DNA of 64,000 nt from positions 107,367 through 171,366 of the forward strand of contig JAWKNK010000006.1 of assembly GCA_041391745.1 (NCBI GenBank), written 5' to 3'. A model generated the notes under the pieces. That model saw only the letters and a program-made list of their open reading frames with translations, had not been told where the DNA came from and did no database searches. Origin of the DNA: JAIXWP01 sp041391745. Its GTDB lineage: Bacteria > Bacteroidota > Bacteroidia > Flavobacteriales_D > Sanyastnellaceae. A program made the position numbers and the translations under genes. Below, piece after piece: positions 26,472 through 35,782 of the stretch. How positions within the stretch are numbered: position 1 is the first letter of the stretch; every line of letters begins with the position of its first letter.

Positions 26472-26902
26472 AGAATATTCTATTAATAACACTATGCCTC
26501 TTTACGCTCGCTGCTTGTAAGAAGGAAGAAGAAAAACCTGCTTCTCCTACTTTAACCTACAAGAGCATTTCAGACACTGAGGTCCAGTCGTATCAAAATG
26601 AAGTAAAAGTAGTTTTTAGTTACGAGGATTTTCAAGGTGACTTGGGAACACAAGATCCTGATGAGATGACGCTATTTGTAAAAGATGCAAGGCTTGAAGA
26701 AGCGGATTTATATCACGTGCCACCAATGACTCCAGAGATGCAGGAGTTGCACATCAAAGGTGATTATGAGGTTACATTAAGCAATTTATTTCTTCTTGGA
26801 AATGGAGCTTCGGAAACGACAACATTTTCCATTCAAATTCGAGATAGAGCAGGGAACCTTAGTAATACAATCCAAACGGATGTAGTTACTATTACACCAT
26901 AA
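26468..26902 (+). CDS. Small lipoprotein with Ig-like fold
   Basis: About 144 residues from ATG 26468, which overlaps the previous stop (ATGA). Lipoprotein signal LCLFTLAAC followed by KKEEEKP. The mature part is beta-rich, with VKVVFSYEDFQGDLGTQDPDEM and a final FSIQIRDRAGNLSNTIQTD, resembling the Ca-binding-like Ig modules common in Bacteroidetes lipoproteins. The function is unknown; its place ties it to the envelope cluster. Confidence 0.7.
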   Translation: MKNILLITLCLFTLAACKKEEEKPASPTLTYKSISDTEVQSYQNEVKVVFSYEDFQGDLGTQDPDEMTLFVKDARLEEADLYHVPPMTPEMQELHIKGDYEVTLSNLFLLGNGASETTTFSIQIRDRAGNLSNTIQTDVVTITP

Positions 26903-26906
26903 CCGA

Positions 26907-29900
26907 ATGAACGTTCGGTTGCTAAAAATACTCTGTTTTTCACTTCTACTATTGGTGGGGAATTTTGCCTTTGGGCAAGATTTACCTGAATATGATATGT
27001 CTGATACTACACTTACAGACTGTCAAGGTATTTTGTATGATAGTGGCGGTGAGAACGGACTGTACAGCAACAATTCCAATATCGTTACAGTCATCAATAC
27101 AGGCGGAATTATTACGCTTGATTTCATTGGGAACTTTGTAGTGGAAAATAATTTGGACTTTCTCATCATATATGATGGTGTAGGAACAGGTGGTCCACTA
27201 CTAGGTCAATTCACTGGAACAACAGCGCCAGGAAGTGTTGTGGCGAATTCAGGAGCGGTGACTTTGGTTTTTACTTCTGATAATAGTGCGGTATACGGAG
27301 GTTTTACGATTCAATGGGAGACGGAAGTTCCTCCTCCAATTCCTCCAGATATATCTGTGAGTACGTTGCCAAATTGTGGTGATCAATTGCTACAAGTTGA
27401 TTGGAGTTATGCTTTGTTTTGCCCGTGGGTTGATGCGGCCACGTTTACCTTGACAAGAAATGGTGAACCGATAGAGATTCTAGGAGTGGCGCCGTTTTGC
27501 CCAACCGATTCAGCAGACTATGCTGTACTGGCTTTGGGTGAAGCATTCGAAGTGAATTGTACTTATGAAGTGGTTATTGAAATTGAAATTCCGGATGCAT
27601 GCGGCACATTTTATCCTTTTACTTTACAAACTGAATTCACAGTAAGTGATTGTGGAATTCACGGTGAAATTGTTGCTGATGAAATTTCAATTTGTCCCAC
27701 CACGTGTACTCAAATTTCCTTTGAAACAATCAATTGCTTGGGGGTAACTTATGCCTGGTCCAATGGACTGCCAGCAACCGCTGGCCCACACACGATTTGT
27801 CCAACCACAACCACAACTTACACTGTTACGGTGACAGAAAATGAAACTGGAGTTGTTGAGGATTTTGAAATCACTATTGAGGTATTAGCCACTTCAATTC
27901 TTACCCCGGACCAAGTAGTTTGTCAATCGGTGGATGCGTTCAATTTGGAAGCGGCGGTGGAAGGAACATGGAGTGGTCCTGGGATCCAAAATGACGTGAC
28001 AGGACTGTTCGAACCCGATTCAGCAATGGCTGGATTGAATATCAGTTATTTTGAAAGTGCTGGGTGCTTAGATTCATTAGAAATTACAATTGAACCAATA
28101 TCTACCGATGATTTGGTTGCAGCTTGTCCGGGCTCTGGAATTTTCCAACTGAATGCTGAGCCTGCTGGAGGAGTGTGGAGTGGAGATTATACCGACGCTG
28201 CTGGTATGTTTGATCCGCAATTGGAAGGGCAGTACACTGCTTTTTATTCCGTTAATGGTTGCATTGATTCTGTGCTTGTAAATGTTTTTGATATCACGGG
28301 TTCGTTCACTTTTGACACCAGATGTCAAAGTGTTTGGAGTGATACTTTAGAATGTGCGCCACTAGGCGGTTATTGGGTGGGTCCAGGAATTATCGATTCA
28401 CTACTTGGAGTTTTTATTCCTGAAGATGTGCCAGCTGGCGATGCAACGTTTACGTATTTCATTAATGGCTGTCAACAAGATTATACAGGGTTTGTGAAGG
28501 AAATTAGAATTGGAGATCGTTTTTATTCCATGTGTCCCGAACAAGATCCAGCATTACTTTATGATACAGACTTTGCACCACCAGGAGGATATTGGGAAGG
28601 AGCAGGTTTGCTTGATACGCAGACCGGACTTTTTGATCCTTTTTTAATTAGCGATGGAACCTACACGAGTATTCGATATTATGCTCCAAATGGATGTGTT
28701 GACACGACTTTTATTTATGTCAAACAAACAGCCATTGGTTTGGATGAACTTTTCTTTTGCGAAGGTGACGATGCATTTGATTTGAATGACGAAACCGTAT
28801 TCAATGATCCTGGGTATTGGGGACAATGGACGGGCAATGGAATTGTTTATTTAGGCGATGATCATTGGCAGTTTTCGCCGAGTACTTCAGGAGTGGGAAT
28901 TTTTACATTGACATACACAAAAAATACATGTTCGGATACAATGGATGTGACTGTTTTTCCAAGTGATACTGGCGTGGAAGATTTTGCCATTTGTAGCAAC
29001 GAACCAAATGTCATTCTCGGGTCCGGTATTCCAGCCGGAGGAACATGGAGTGGAGGTGGAGTAGTGAATTCTCAAACCGGAGAATTTAATGCAGCTTCAA
29101 CTTTTGAAGGAGAAAGATATGTTTACTGGACGACTCCTGCAGGTTGTCAAGATTCTATTTTGATAAATGTTGAAATATTTGAACAAGCAGCAGTATCTGT
29201 CGTAGACGATTTTTACTGCTACAAAGATTCGAATTATGTATTGGTGGCAGTGCCTGCAGACGGTTATTTCACGGGAGCATTGAGCACCGATACTATTAAT
29301 CCTTATTTACTTGGAGAAGGCTCATATACTTTTCAGTATATTTATGAAGGAGTAGCTTGTAACACTTCAACCGAATATTCATTCGGTGTGTATCCTCCGA
29401 TTCAAACGGAAGTTACGGTTTCTCAACCTATCGTTTGTGATGGAAACGCTTCTACCATTACAGTGAATGCTAGCGGTGGTCATCCTGATTTGTTGTTCTC
29501 TTATCAATGGAGTGATGGCGGATTTCCTGTGAATACGCATACCATCAATCCTGAATCGACTACTACAATTTCAGTTATAACAAGCGATGGTTGCTCTGAG
29601 GATGTGACGGATGTGGTAACCATAGAAGTCTTTTCTCCGATAGGTTTTGATGTGGAGTTGAGTGATACCTTGTGTTTTGGAGAGATTGGATTTGCCCAAG
29701 TCATTTACGACGATCCGAATGGGACATACTTATCCGAATGGAATGGCCAAGAAGGTGAAATCACAAGTGGCACAGCAGGAGCTACCTTGTCTTTAGAAAT
29801 AACAGATTTAAACAATGGATGTCAAGCCGACACCGTAGTGTTTCTTCCTGCGTATCCGCCGATCATTGCCAATTTCTCCATCAATCCAAATGATGATTGT

Positions 29901-30395
29901 TTGAGTTTTGACGATAAGGAAAATGTGCAGATAATAGACTTTTCACAGAATGCAGTTTCTGGGACATGGTTTTTAGGTGAAGGGGCCACACAGGCGTATG
30001 AAGTTGGTGTAACGCCGACATTGAGCTACGCAGGCGCAGGACAATTTGAAATTTCCTTAGTAGTAGAAAATATTGGTGGATGTGCCGATACAGCTTACGC
30101 TCAGATTTGCATTTTGCCCGCTGATCCATTATTTATTCCAGATATTTTTTCTCCCAATGGTGATGGCAATAATGATGTTTTTTATTTGAGAGGAAATGGA
30201 ATTGTAGAAATGGACATGATGATTTACAATCGCTTTGGTCAGAGGGTATTTCGATCCACCAATTCCAAAGAAGGCTGGAATGGAGATATTGGCAGCAAGC
30301 CCAGTCCTAGTGGAAATTATGTGTACACCATCTATGTGAAACTTGCTGACGGAAGTACCCAAAATGTAAAAGGCGAAGTCACGCTTATTAGGTAA
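26907..30395 (+). CDS. Large CUB-domain protein with T9SS type B sorting domain
   Basis: 1162 residues with a Sec signal (ending FAFGQ). Residues about 30-140 form a CUB domain (GGIITLDFIGNF, FLIIYDGVGTGGPLLGQFTG, VTLVFTSDNSAVYGGF). The middle holds many repeats of about 80 residues ending in C-x(2-6)-GG-W-G/GxW(S/E)G(P/A)G patterns, then SprB/PKD-like modules. The C-terminal about 90 residues are the gliding-motility-associated type B sorting domain (FSPNGDGNNDVF, MIYNRFGQRVF, GWNGD, PSGNYVYTI). It should be exported by T9SS and remain at the cell surface. Its start codon lies in a small inverted repeat (26903-26918). A PorP/SprF gene at 33328 is the usual partner of such proteins. Confidence 0.88.
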   Translation: MNVRLLKILCFSLLLLVGNFAFGQDLPEYDMSDTTLTDCQGILYDSGGENGLYSNNSNIVTVINTGGIITLDFIGNFVVENNLDFLIIYDGVGTGGPLLGQFTGTTAPGSVVANSGAVTLVFTSDNSAVYGGFTIQWETEVPPPIPPDISVSTLPNCGDQLLQVDWSYALFCPWVDAATFTLTRNGEPIEILGVAPFCPTDSADYAVLALGEAFEVNCTYEVVIEIEIPDACGTFYPFTLQTEFTVSDCGIHGEIVADEISICPTTCTQISFETINCLGVTYAWSNGLPATAGPHTICPTTTTTYTVTVTENETGVVEDFEITIEVLATSILTPDQVVCQSVDAFNLEAAVEGTWSGPGIQNDVTGLFEPDSAMAGLNISYFESAGCLDSLEITIEPISTDDLVAACPGSGIFQLNAEPAGGVWSGDYTDAAGMFDPQLEGQYTAFYSVNGCIDSVLVNVFDITGSFTFDTRCQSVWSDTLECAPLGGYWVGPGIIDSLLGVFIPEDVPAGDATFTYFINGCQQDYTGFVKEIRIGDRFYSMCPEQDPALLYDTDFAPPGGYWEGAGLLDTQTGLFDPFLISDGTYTSIRYYAPNGCVDTTFIYVKQTAIGLDELFFCEGDDAFDLNDETVFNDPGYWGQWTGNGIVYLGDDHWQFSPSTSGVGIFTLTYTKNTCSDTMDVTVFPSDTGVEDFAICSNEPNVILGSGIPAGGTWSGGGVVNSQTGEFNAASTFEGERYVYWTTPAGCQDSILINVEIFEQAAVSVVDDFYCYKDSNYVLVAVPADGYFTGALSTDTINPYLLGEGSYTFQYIYEGVACNTSTEYSFGVYPPIQTEVTVSQPIVCDGNASTITVNASGGHPDLLFSYQWSDGGFPVNTHTINPESTTTISVITSDGCSEDVTDVVTIEVFSPIGFDVELSDTLCFGEIGFAQVIYDDPNGTYLSEWNGQEGEITSGTAGATLSLEITDLNNGCQADTVVFLPAYPPIIANFSINPNDDCLSFDDKENVQIIDFSQNAVSGTWFLGEGATQAYEVGVTPTLSYAGAGQFEISLVVENIGGCADTAYAQICILPADPLFIPDIFSPNGDGNNDVFYLRGNGIVEMDMMIYNRFGQRVFRSTNSKEGWNGDIGSKPSPSGNYVYTIYVKLADGSTQNVKGEVTLIR

Positions 30396-30409
30396 CTCCG
30401 CCTTTTTTT
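30368..30409 (+). terminator. Terminator of the envelope cluster
   Basis: Stem AAAGGCGaAGT/ACTcCGCCTTT with one mismatch and a 16-nt loop, ending in TTTTTTT. It begins inside the last codons of the T9SS type B gene. Confidence 0.65.
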
Positions 30410-30436
30410 GATTGTATAGTTAGTTTAGCTAAAAAC

Positions 30437-31849
30437 CTATTTCAAAGTTGTAGGGCACACATAATCTGATTTTGCCATACTTGTCTTTTTGATCGCGTCA
30501 AATCCTCCGGCAACCTCTGTGAAGTTTTCCCAGCCTCGTGCTTTTAGTATTGAAGCTGCAATCATACTTCTGTATCCACCTGCGCAATGCATGAAGAAGT
30601 GTTTGTTTTTTGGAATTTCAGCGAGGTGTTCGTTGATGAAATCCAGTGGGAAGTTTTCTGCATCAACAAGGTGCTCACTTAAGAACTCACTATTTCTTCT
30701 TACATCAACAATCATATCTTTTGAAGCATGCCAGGCCTTTTCAAATTCTTCTGCAGTAATTCTGTTGATGGTATCCACTTCACGGTTGTCATTTTTCCAT
30801 GCGTTGAATCCGCCTTCTAAATAACCAATCACATGATCATATCCGATGCGTGCCATTCTGATAATTGTTTCATCTTCTTTACCTTCTTCAGCAACCAATA
30901 GGATTTTAGAGTTCACGTCAGGAATCAAGGCGCCAAGCCATGGAGCAAATTGTCCGTCCAATCCAATATTGATACTGTTTGGAATGAATCCTTTATAAAA
31001 CTCACTGTTGCTGCGGGTGTCTAAAATGACAGCTTCGGTAGCGTTGGCAACTGCTTCAAATTCTGATGGGTTGAGTGCATTGTGTGCACGTTCTTGAACG
31101 ATGTAAATACTCTCGTATCCGCCCTTGTTCATCATTGCATTTTGTGGGAAGTAACCTGGAGGAGGTAGCAAACCATCTGTTACTTCTTTCACAAATTCCT
31201 GTTCTGTCATATCCGCACGAAGAGCATAGTTAGTTGCTTTTTGTTCGCCTATGGTGCTCACGGTTTCTTTGCTCATGTTTTTGCCACATGCACTACCAGC
31301 GCCATGACCTGGATATACGATCACTTCATCTGCAAGGGTCATTACCTTGTCGCGAAGAGAGTGATATAATGTAGCAGCTAATTCTTCCATTGTCATTTTT
31401 GCTGCTTTTTGTGCAAGGTCTGGTCTTCCTACATCACCGATGAAAAGTGTATCGCCAGTGAAGATTGCCGACTCTTTTCCATTCTCATCGATAAGAAGGA
31501 AGCATGAACTTTCCATCGTATGACCAGGAGTGTGCAATACTTTGATGGCGACATCTCCTAGTTTTAAAATTTCTCCATCCTTCGCAACAGTCGCTTCGAA
31601 ATTAGGTTGGGCGGTTGGACCAAATACAATTTGCGCACCTGTAGCTTTTTCCAAATCCAAGTGACCTGAAACGAAGTCGGCATGGAAGTGTGTTTCTAAA
31701 ATATACTTGATTTTCACGCCATCTTTTTCAGCGCGTTCCATGTAAGGTTCAATTTCTCGAAGTGGGTCGATGATTGCGGCCTCACCATTCGATACGATGT
31801 AGTATGCTCCATGAGCAAGACATCCAGTGTAAATTTGTTCTACTTTCAT
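30437..31849 (-). CDS. Persulfide dioxygenase-type MBL-fold hydrolase fused to two rhodanese domains
   Basis: 470 residues from ATG 31849. The MBL domain (1-240) has ETHFHADFVSGH (about 52-63), HTPGHTMES, FTGDTLFIGDVGRPDL and VYPGHGAGSACG, as in ETHE1/CstB enzymes that oxidise thiol persulfides to sulfite. Rhodanese domain 1 (about 265-355) has no cysteine in its loop (LLVAEEGKEDE) and should be inactive. Rhodanese domain 2 keeps HCAGGYRS with the catalytic Cys. The persulfide acceptor may be bacillithiol, since bshB1 is present (inference). It is monocistronic, with its own Crp-type site (31920-31935) and a terminator from SQR upstream. Confidence 0.9.
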   Translation of the reverse strand: MKVEQIYTGCLAHGAYYIVSNGEAAIIDPLREIEPYMERAEKDGVKIKYILETHFHADFVSGHLDLEKATGAQIVFGPTAQPNFEATVAKDGEILKLGDVAIKVLHTPGHTMESSCFLLIDENGKESAIFTGDTLFIGDVGRPDLAQKAAKMTMEELAATLYHSLRDKVMTLADEVIVYPGHGAGSACGKNMSKETVSTIGEQKATNYALRADMTEQEFVKEVTDGLLPPPGYFPQNAMMNKGGYESIYIVQERAHNALNPSEFEAVANATEAVILDTRSNSEFYKGFIPNSINIGLDGQFAPWLGALIPDVNSKILLVAEEGKEDETIIRMARIGYDHVIGYLEGGFNAWKNDNREVDTINRITAEEFEKAWHASKDMIVDVRRNSEFLSEHLVDAENFPLDFINEHLAEIPKNKHFFMHCAGGYRSMIAASILKARGWENFTEVAGGFDAIKKTSMAKSDYVCPTTLK

Positions 31850-31890
31850 GACTTTGATTTTTGAGTATAGTGTGTGTTTTTTTGTTGAAA

Positions 31891-31935
31891 CAAATTTCAC
31901 ATGAATGTAAGGCCGGATATGTGATTGGTGTTACA
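31891..31935 (-). promoter_or_regulatory. Crp-type site and -7-like element of the persulfide dioxygenase gene
   Basis: TGTGATTGGTGTTACA (31920-31935) is an inverted repeat of TGTGA-N6-TTACA form. On the minus strand GAAATTTG (31898-31891) follows as a -7-like element. The distance from the site centre to its last G is 36.5 bp, exactly as at 40494-40538. This is the geometry of an activator bound just upstream of RNA polymerase. See the matching sites at 33267 and 40494. Confidence 0.65.
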
Positions 31936-31967
31936 ATGGACCACTGATCTTCGTCAGTTTTGAATAC

Positions 31968-31997
31968 AAAAAAGGCCGTCAAATAGACGGCCTTTTT
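31968..31997 (-). terminator. Terminator downstream of sulfide:quinone reductase
   Basis: Stem GGCCGTC/GACGGCC with a 5-nt loop, extended by an A-run on one side and a T-run on the other (31968-31997). It separates SQR from the persulfide dioxygenase gene on the minus strand. Confidence 0.8.
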
Positions 31998-32018
31998 ATT
32001 GCGTATGACTTAAGTCAA

Positions 32019-33211
32019 TTAAGCTTTTCCTGTCAAAATTTTATTCCAATACAACCAAGGAAGCACGCGACGTTTCAATTGATACATCGACCAACGTTCT
32101 TTGCTTTGATCCATCGGAAAAGTTTCCATAGGTTCGTTGTTGTAATCAAACTCAGCCAACACCAGCTTGCCGTATCCTGTTACTAGTGGACAAGAGGTAT
32201 ATCCAGTGTATTGCGCTTTAAGTGATTCTCCTTTCAAAGAAGAAATAACATTCGCTACACAAACTGGAGCTTGCTTTCTAATAGCAGCTCCGGTTTTTGA
32301 TGTTGGAAGTCCAGACGCGTCGCCAAGTGAGAAGATATTGTCATATTTCACATGACGAAGTGTGTTCTTATCTACATCCACCCATCCAGCGGCATTCGCA
32401 AGTGGACTGCTTTTACAAATCAAAGACAGATTGGTGGAGTAACGTGGATCATATCAAAATCTACCCATGTTTCTACATCTTTATTGTCTTCTCCAAAACC
32501 AACAAATTTTGCGCGTTTGTTCGCTCCATCAACCTCAACTAACTTTTGCATAAAGTTGAGTTTGATATCGCCTTTCTTCACCACGTTTAAAAGGGTTTTT
32601 TCATATTTCGCCACAGAGAATAGTTTTCCAGCACCACTCCAGTATTGAACATCAATATTGTTAAGTACACCATGTTTTCTGAAGTAATCAGCGGCGAGAT
32701 ACATAATCTTATGAGGAGCACCGCCGCACTTTACAGGAGTATGTGGATTGTGGAAAATGGCTTTTCCTTTTTTCAAATTTTTGATACACTCGAATGTGTA
32801 AGGTGCGGTTTCAAAACTGTAGTTGGAACAAACACCATTTTTACCAAGGGTTTCCTTTAGTCCTTTCACTTCATGCCAGTTGAGTTGAATTCCAGGGGCA
32901 ACGATGAGGTGATTGTAGGCTAATTTTTTACCATTATCTAAGGTGATGCTATTTTCTTCGGGTTGAAAGGAAACTACTTTTTCTTTTACCCAATTCACAC
33001 CTTTCGGCATAACTGAAGCTTCACTTCTTTCGGTTTCATTTATATCGAAAACACCACCTCCTACAAGTGTCCAAGCAGGTTGGTAATAGTGTTTTTCTGA
33101 AGGGTCTACAATAGTTATTTTAAGTCCAGAGTCTTTAAGTAAAAGTTGGGAAGCCACGGAGATACCGGCATTCCCACCCCCTATAATGAGGATTTGATGT
33201 ACATCATTCAT
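32019..33211 (-). pseudogene. Sulfide:quinone reductase-like flavoprotein, frameshifted
   Basis: The two halves together give about 395 residues, the length of type II SQR. The N-terminal half (33211-32420) has ILIIGGGNAGISVASQLL, HYYQPAWTLVGGG, HLIVAPGIQLNW and NPHTPVKCGGAPHKI with a redox Cys. The C-terminal half (about 32410-32019) has SSPLANAAGWVDVDK, FSLGDASGLPTSKTGAAI and CPLVTGYGKLVLAEF. The frame breaks in 32415-32445, right after IHVTPP, where homopolymers look undercalled (GATTTGT for GATTTTGT, AAAAGC for AAAAAGC). The enzyme oxidises sulfide to persulfide and reduces quinone at the membrane. Sequencing error is likely and the gene is probably functional. Confidence 0.85.
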
Positions 33212-33266
33212 GGTGCAGAATTTTTTAGATTGTACAACGAATGAAATCGTTTCTGCTCAAAAAGTA

Positions 33267-33282
33267 AGTGACTATTGTTACA
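33267..33282. promoter_or_regulatory. Crp-type site upstream of sulfide:quinone reductase
   Basis: AGTGACTATTGTTACA matches the sites at 31920 and 40494 (GTGAY-N4-GTTACA). It lies 56 bp before the SQR ATG on the minus strand and 46 bp before the porP/sprF ATG on the plus strand. The spacing to a good -7 element on the SQR side is not as clean as at the other two sites. Confidence 0.55.
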
Positions 33283-33327
33283 CCGTGGAGTGGATTGTAA
33301 TTTTAATTACATTTATGGCTCTAAACG

Positions 33328-34311
33328 ATGACCAGAATTTATCTGATATCAATTCTAATAGTACTAGCGCACCTTTCGGGTATGGCGCAAGACCCCTCCT
33401 TCAGTCAATTTTACCAAATTAGTCATTGGTATAATCCAGCACTTGCAGGCAATGATGAGCAAGAAGTGAAAGCTGGAATTTTATACAGACGTCAATGGGC
33501 AAATGATTTAAATGGATATAAGACGAACGCAGTGAATGCTGAATGGGCTATGCGCAAAATTCCATTTTCGTTGGGTCTAATTATTTTAGATGATAAAGCT
33601 GGAAATGCGAATCTGAAAACATTTAATGCCTTAATAAGTGGATCCTACAAACAGAAGCTAGATCGCAATCAAGACTTATCGGCAGGCATGCAAATTGGTT
33701 TTGTGCAGCGGAGCATTAATATGGATGGACTAAAATGGGACGCTCAGTATAACGGCTTTCAATACGACCCTTCTTTGGACAATAAGGAGCGCGAGTTTAG
33801 CAATAGAACAGGTAGCAAATTCGATTTAGCCGCAGGAGTTTATTACAAAATGACGAAGCCTTTCGAAATAGGTGTCGGTTATGCGTTTCATCATTTAGGT
33901 CAAGAACAAACCTACCTGCAAAATGGAAGAGATAAGCTTCCCATTCGTCAAGCGGTGAATATTGATTTTCGAAAAAAGTTTGAAAAGTTTGGAGCCCGTG
34001 TGAATGCGTTGGTGCAACGCCAACGCGGAGCAATGGAATATGTCGTATTTGGAAGAGGTGAGTACCGCTTTGGATACGACTCACGTTACACTACTGAAAA
34101 TAATTCATCAGCACTTTATGTAGGTTGCGGCTATCGCCATGGTAGCGCTATCATTCCGACAGCGGGATTTAATTGGCAGCGTAAGTTAGAGGTGGGTGTT
34201 TCATTCGATATTGTGATTTCAAAATTGAACAATGCTACCGGCTTTTTCGGAGGTCCTGAATTGGTATTAATTTACCGTTACCGCACTGATAAGCGTATGC
34301 GTCTGCGATAG
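33328..34311 (+). CDS. PorP/SprF family type IX secretion membrane protein
   Basis: 327 residues with a signal peptide (ending SGMAQ). DPSFSQFYQISHWYNPALAGN is the family N-terminal signature, and the rest is an outer-membrane beta-barrel ending GFFGGPELVLIYRYRTDKRMRLR. Members act as surface partners for type B C-terminal-domain proteins secreted by T9SS. Usually the gene directly follows such a protein; here the nearest one (26907-30395) is separated by the two sulfur genes on the other strand. Confidence 0.88.
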   Translation: MTRIYLISILIVLAHLSGMAQDPSFSQFYQISHWYNPALAGNDEQEVKAGILYRRQWANDLNGYKTNAVNAEWAMRKIPFSLGLIILDDKAGNANLKTFNALISGSYKQKLDRNQDLSAGMQIGFVQRSINMDGLKWDAQYNGFQYDPSLDNKEREFSNRTGSKFDLAAGVYYKMTKPFEIGVGYAFHHLGQEQTYLQNGRDKLPIRQAVNIDFRKKFEKFGARVNALVQRQRGAMEYVVFGRGEYRFGYDSRYTTENNSSALYVGCGYRHGSAIIPTAGFNWQRKLEVGVSFDIVISKLNNATGFFGGPELVLIYRYRTDKRMRLR

Positions 34312-34400
34312 TTTTCCATACCTTTTTTGTCAACAAAAAGTCTTTTTCACCCTGATTTATCTCGATTTTATTCTTCTTTTTGAAGAAAAATAGGAAAGAT

Positions 34401-35708
34401 ATGTCGGCATTTGAAATAATCGGTGGGAATAAGCTCAAGGGTACTGTTATTCCACAAGGGGCCAAGAATGAAGCACTACAAGTAATTTGTGCAGTCCTAC
34501 TCACAGCGGATAAAGTGGATATGAGTAATATCCCAGAAATTGTGGACGTACTTAAGTTGATCGATCTGCTCAAGGATATGGGAGTGAAAGTGGAGAAAAT
34601 TGGAAAAGGTCATTATACTTTCCAAGCGGATTCAGTGGATATGGAGTATCTAAAAACTGCTGACTATAAGAAAAAAGCCGCAGCACTTCGCGGTTCTATC
34701 ATGGTAGTCGGACCTCTTTTGGCGAGATACGGCAAGGGCTATATCCCTAAGCCTGGTGGAGATAAAATTGGAAGAAGAAGATTGGACACGCACTTCCAAG
34801 GGTTTCAAAATTTGGGTGCAAAATTCCACTACGATGCGGGAGATAGCTTCTACAGCGTTGAAGCAGAAAATTTGAAAGGAGCATACATGCTTTTGGATGA
34901 AGCTTCTGTGACAGGTACCGCAAATATTGTAATGGCGGCTGCAATGGCTGAGGGTACAACTACTATCTACAATGCCGCATGTGAGCCGTACTTACAACAA
35001 CTCTGCTCGATGATCAATCGAATGGGTGGAAAAATCAGTGGCATTGGTAGCAATTTGCTCACTATTGAAGGTGTTTCTAAACTTGGAGGCTGTGAGCACC
35101 GTTGCTTACCTGATATGATTGAAATCGGAAGCTTTATCGGAATGGCTGCGATGACACGTGGCGAAATCACCATCAAAGATGTTGGATACGAGCATTTAGG
35201 AATCATACCTGAGATATTCACTCGAATGGGTATCAAAATTGAGCGAAGAGGTGATGATATTTTCATTCCAGAACACGACCACTACGAAATTGAATCGTTT
35301 ATTGATGGTTCTATCATGACCATTTCTGATGCTCCATGGCCAGGATTCACACCTGACTTAATTTCAATCGCGCTCGTTACAGCTACTCAAGCACGAGGAA
35401 GCGTATTGATTCATCAAAAGATGTTCGAAAGCCGCCTGTTCTTCGTAGATAAGTTGATTGATATGGGTGCTCAAATCATTCTTTGCGATCCACACAGAGC
35501 TACAGTAATCGGATTGGACAGACAATCTTCGTTGAAAGGTGTTACCATGACTTCTCCAGATATTCGGGCAGGTGTGAGTCTACTGATTGCAGCTTTGGGA
35601 GCCAACGGAAAGAGCACTATTCACAATATCGAGCAGATTGATAGAGGATATCAGGATATAGAGGCAAGATTGCAAGCCTTGGGAGCCGATATCAAGCGAA
35701 TTAACTAA
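34401..35708 (+). CDS. murA: UDP-N-acetylglucosamine 1-carboxyvinyltransferase
   Basis: 435 residues from ATG 34401 (preceded by AGGAAAG). The TTG at 34380 is rejected. Family motifs: FEIIGGNKLKGTVIPQGAKNEALQ with the conserved KN, LRGSIMVVGPLLARYGKG, and PGGDKIGRRRLDTHFQGF. The position after PGGD- that usually holds the fosfomycin-target Cys reads K-I-G-R-R-R, with no Cys in that loop. It catalyses the first committed step of peptidoglycan synthesis in the cytoplasm. Confidence 0.93.
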   Translation: MSAFEIIGGNKLKGTVIPQGAKNEALQVICAVLLTADKVDMSNIPEIVDVLKLIDLLKDMGVKVEKIGKGHYTFQADSVDMEYLKTADYKKKAAALRGSIMVVGPLLARYGKGYIPKPGGDKIGRRRLDTHFQGFQNLGAKFHYDAGDSFYSVEAENLKGAYMLLDEASVTGTANIVMAAAMAEGTTTIYNAACEPYLQQLCSMINRMGGKISGIGSNLLTIEGVSKLGGCEHRCLPDMIEIGSFIGMAAMTRGEITIKDVGYEHLGIIPEIFTRMGIKIERRGDDIFIPEHDHYEIESFIDGSIMTISDAPWPGFTPDLISIALVTATQARGSVLIHQKMFESRLFFVDKLIDMGAQIILCDPHRATVIGLDRQSSLKGVTMTSPDIRAGVSLLIAALGANGKSTIHNIEQIDRGYQDIEARLQALGADIKRIN

Positions 35709-35782
35709 GATTGCTATTTTGGCAACATTATTGAAAAGGAGCAGTTCTTGAAAATTGTAACTTTGTAAAAAATATTAGAAAC

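Noticed and set aside
34380..34400. TTG start for MurA at 34380
   Set aside because: ATG 34401 has AGGAAAG upstream and matches the family N-terminus (MSAFEIIGG).
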